DNA of 24,306 bases from Flavobacteriaceae bacterium UBA4166 (lineage in GTDB: Bacteria > Bacteroidota > Bacteroidia > Flavobacteriales > Flavobacteriaceae), in the NCBI GenBank assembly GCA_002379985.1, contig DFVG01000015.1:1-24306 (forward strand), given 5' to 3'. Shown in pieces: positions 23,698 through 24,306 of this stretch (the stretch's first letter is position 1; every line of letters starts with the position of its first letter). The translations under genes and the position numbers were made by a program. Under the pieces are notes generated by a model. That model saw only the letters and a program-made list of their open reading frames with translations. It searched no databases and was not told the origin of the DNA.

Positions 23698-23714
23698 ACT
23701 GACAGCGTGTCAGT
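23698..23714. promoter_or_regulatory. Perfect inverted repeat upstream of dnaK
   Basis: ACTGACA-GCG-TGTCAGT is a 7-bp perfect inverted repeat with a 3-nt centre. It lies 11 nt before a -24/-12-like element and 75 nt before the dnaK ATG. It does not resemble CIRCE (TTAGCACTC-N9-GAGTGCTAA). It is probably a binding site for a heat-shock regulator; that is inference. Confidence 0.55.
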
Positions 23715-23724
23715 AATCTGTGGC

Positions 23725-23740
23725 TGGCACATTCCTTGAC
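23725..23740 (+). promoter_or_regulatory. -24/-12-like element in front of dnaK
   Basis: TGGCACATTCCTTGAC resembles the sigma-54 promoter TGGCACG-N4-TTGCA with correct spacing, but the invariant GC at -12 reads GA. A start about 12 nt downstream would give a leader near 38 nt. No good TAnnTTTG promoter was found nearby. It may be a true variant promoter or a different alternative-sigma site. Confidence 0.4.
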
Positions 23741-23788
23741 ATATACAGAGCGAATTAAATCTTGAAATTAAAATTTAACGATAACACT

Positions 23789-24306
23789 ATGAGCAAAATA
23801 ATTGGAATTGATTTGGGTACGACCAACTCCTGCGTTTCGGTAATGGAAGGTAGCGAGCCCACCGTAATCCCAAATGCAGAAGGAAAGAGAACGACCCCCT
23901 CTGTAATTGCTTTTGTGGAAGGTGGTGAGATCAAGGTAGGAGACCCTGCAAAACGTCAGGCGGTTACCAACCCGAAGAAGACCATCTCTTCCATCAAGCG
24001 ATTTATGGGAAATAAATTCTCTGAATCAGATAAAGAAATTAATAACGTTGCTTACGACGTGGTAAAAGGAGACAATGACACTCCACGCGTGGTGATCGAC
24101 GACCGCAAATATACGCCACAGGAATTGAGCGCAATGATTCTTCAGAAAATGAAGAAAACCGCTGAAGATTATCTTGGGCAAGACGTAAGTCGCGCCGTGA
24201 TTACCGTTCCTGCCTACTTTAATGATAGTCAGCGTCAAGCGACCAAAGAAGCCGGAGAAATCGCCGGATTAAAAGTAGAGCGTATCATTAATGAGCCTAC
24301 GGCAGC
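23789..24306 (+). CDS. dnaK: Chaperone DnaK (Hsp70), N-terminal part
   Basis: The frame starts at ATG 23789 and runs off the right edge, giving 172 residues. It opens with MSKIIGIDLGTTNSCVSVME, the Hsp70 phosphate-1 loop, followed by PTVIPNAEGKRTTPSVIAF, SSIKRFMGNKF and AVITVPAYFNDSQRQATKEA, then INEPTAA at the edge. This is the ATPase domain of the cytosolic folding chaperone that works with DnaJ and GrpE. The leader is AT-rich with no clear Shine-Dalgarno, as is common in Bacteroidota. Upstream lie a perfect inverted repeat and a -24/-12-like element that may control heat-shock induction. Confidence 0.98.
   Translation, partial: MSKIIGIDLGTTNSCVSVMEGSEPTVIPNAEGKRTTPSVIAFVEGGEIKVGDPAKRQAVTNPKKTISSIKRFMGNKFSESDKEINNVAYDVVKGDNDTPRVVIDDRKYTPQELSAMILQKMKKTAEDYLGQDVSRAVITVPAYFNDSQRQATKEAGEIAGLKVERIINEPTA

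Noticed and set aside
23698..23714. CIRCE/HrcA site in front of dnaK
   Set aside because: The palindrome sequence and spacing (7-3-7, TGACA arms) do not match the CIRCE pattern TTAGCACTC-N9-GAGTGCTAA.

Overview
The window looks like part of a flavobacterial (Bacteroidota) chromosome. Supporting signs are the promoter shape TTG/TTTG-N18-21-TAnnTTTG in front of several genes, few clear Shine-Dalgarno sequences, a signal peptide ending in FGQ, and protein families that match Flavobacteriaceae. Genes are tightly packed, with ATGA overlaps and tail-to-tail stop overlaps.

Region 1 (1-11702, all minus strand) is one side of an extracellular contractile injection system (eCIS), a phage-tail-like particle of the Afp/PVC/MAC/AlgoCIS kind. 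In transcription order it encodes a DUF4255 cap-type protein (Pvc16 family), a 290-aa protein I cannot assign, one contractile sheath carrying a large alanine-rich insert, two inner-tube paralogues, a 53-aa DUF5908 protein (Pvc6-like), a LysM tail protein (Pvc7-like), a VgrG spike (Pvc8), a PAAR tip (Pvc10), a gp25 baseplate protein (Pvc9), and two large baseplate-J-like proteins (Pvc11 and Pvc12 type). The last one runs off the left edge. Tail fibre, tape measure, AAA+ ATPase and cargo genes are not in the window and are expected to the left.

Region 2 (11703-14410) runs rightward. It holds a short hypothetical gene, then a seven-helix membrane protein, a HisKA_3 histidine kinase and a NarL/FixJ response regulator, which together form a likely sensory module.

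Region 3 (14407-17961) is housekeeping: an RluA-type pseudouridine synthase and PanB on the minus strand, a secreted NTF2-like protein on the plus strand, and an iron-sulfur L-serine dehydratase on the minus strand with a good promoter.

Region 4 (17980-22246) is a two-gene translesion/mutagenesis operon, dnaE2-like then dinB, with ATGA coupling. Its promoter matches the Bacteroidota consensus and is covered by two copies of an inverted repeat, TTGGA-N5-TCCAA. This suggests direct repression by an SOS-like regulator that is not encoded in the window.

Region 5 (22260-24306) holds a zinc alcohol dehydrogenase with a strong terminator and a 479-base non-coding stretch. That stretch contains a heptanucleotide repeat tract, a structured element that may be a Flavo-1-type RNA, and a palindrome plus a -24/-12-like element in front of dnaK. 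The window ends inside dnaK.

The eCIS is a known class of machine. The parts that look least described are the sheath insert, the unassigned gene between cap and sheath, the twin operators on the mutagenesis operon, and the dnaK upstream region.
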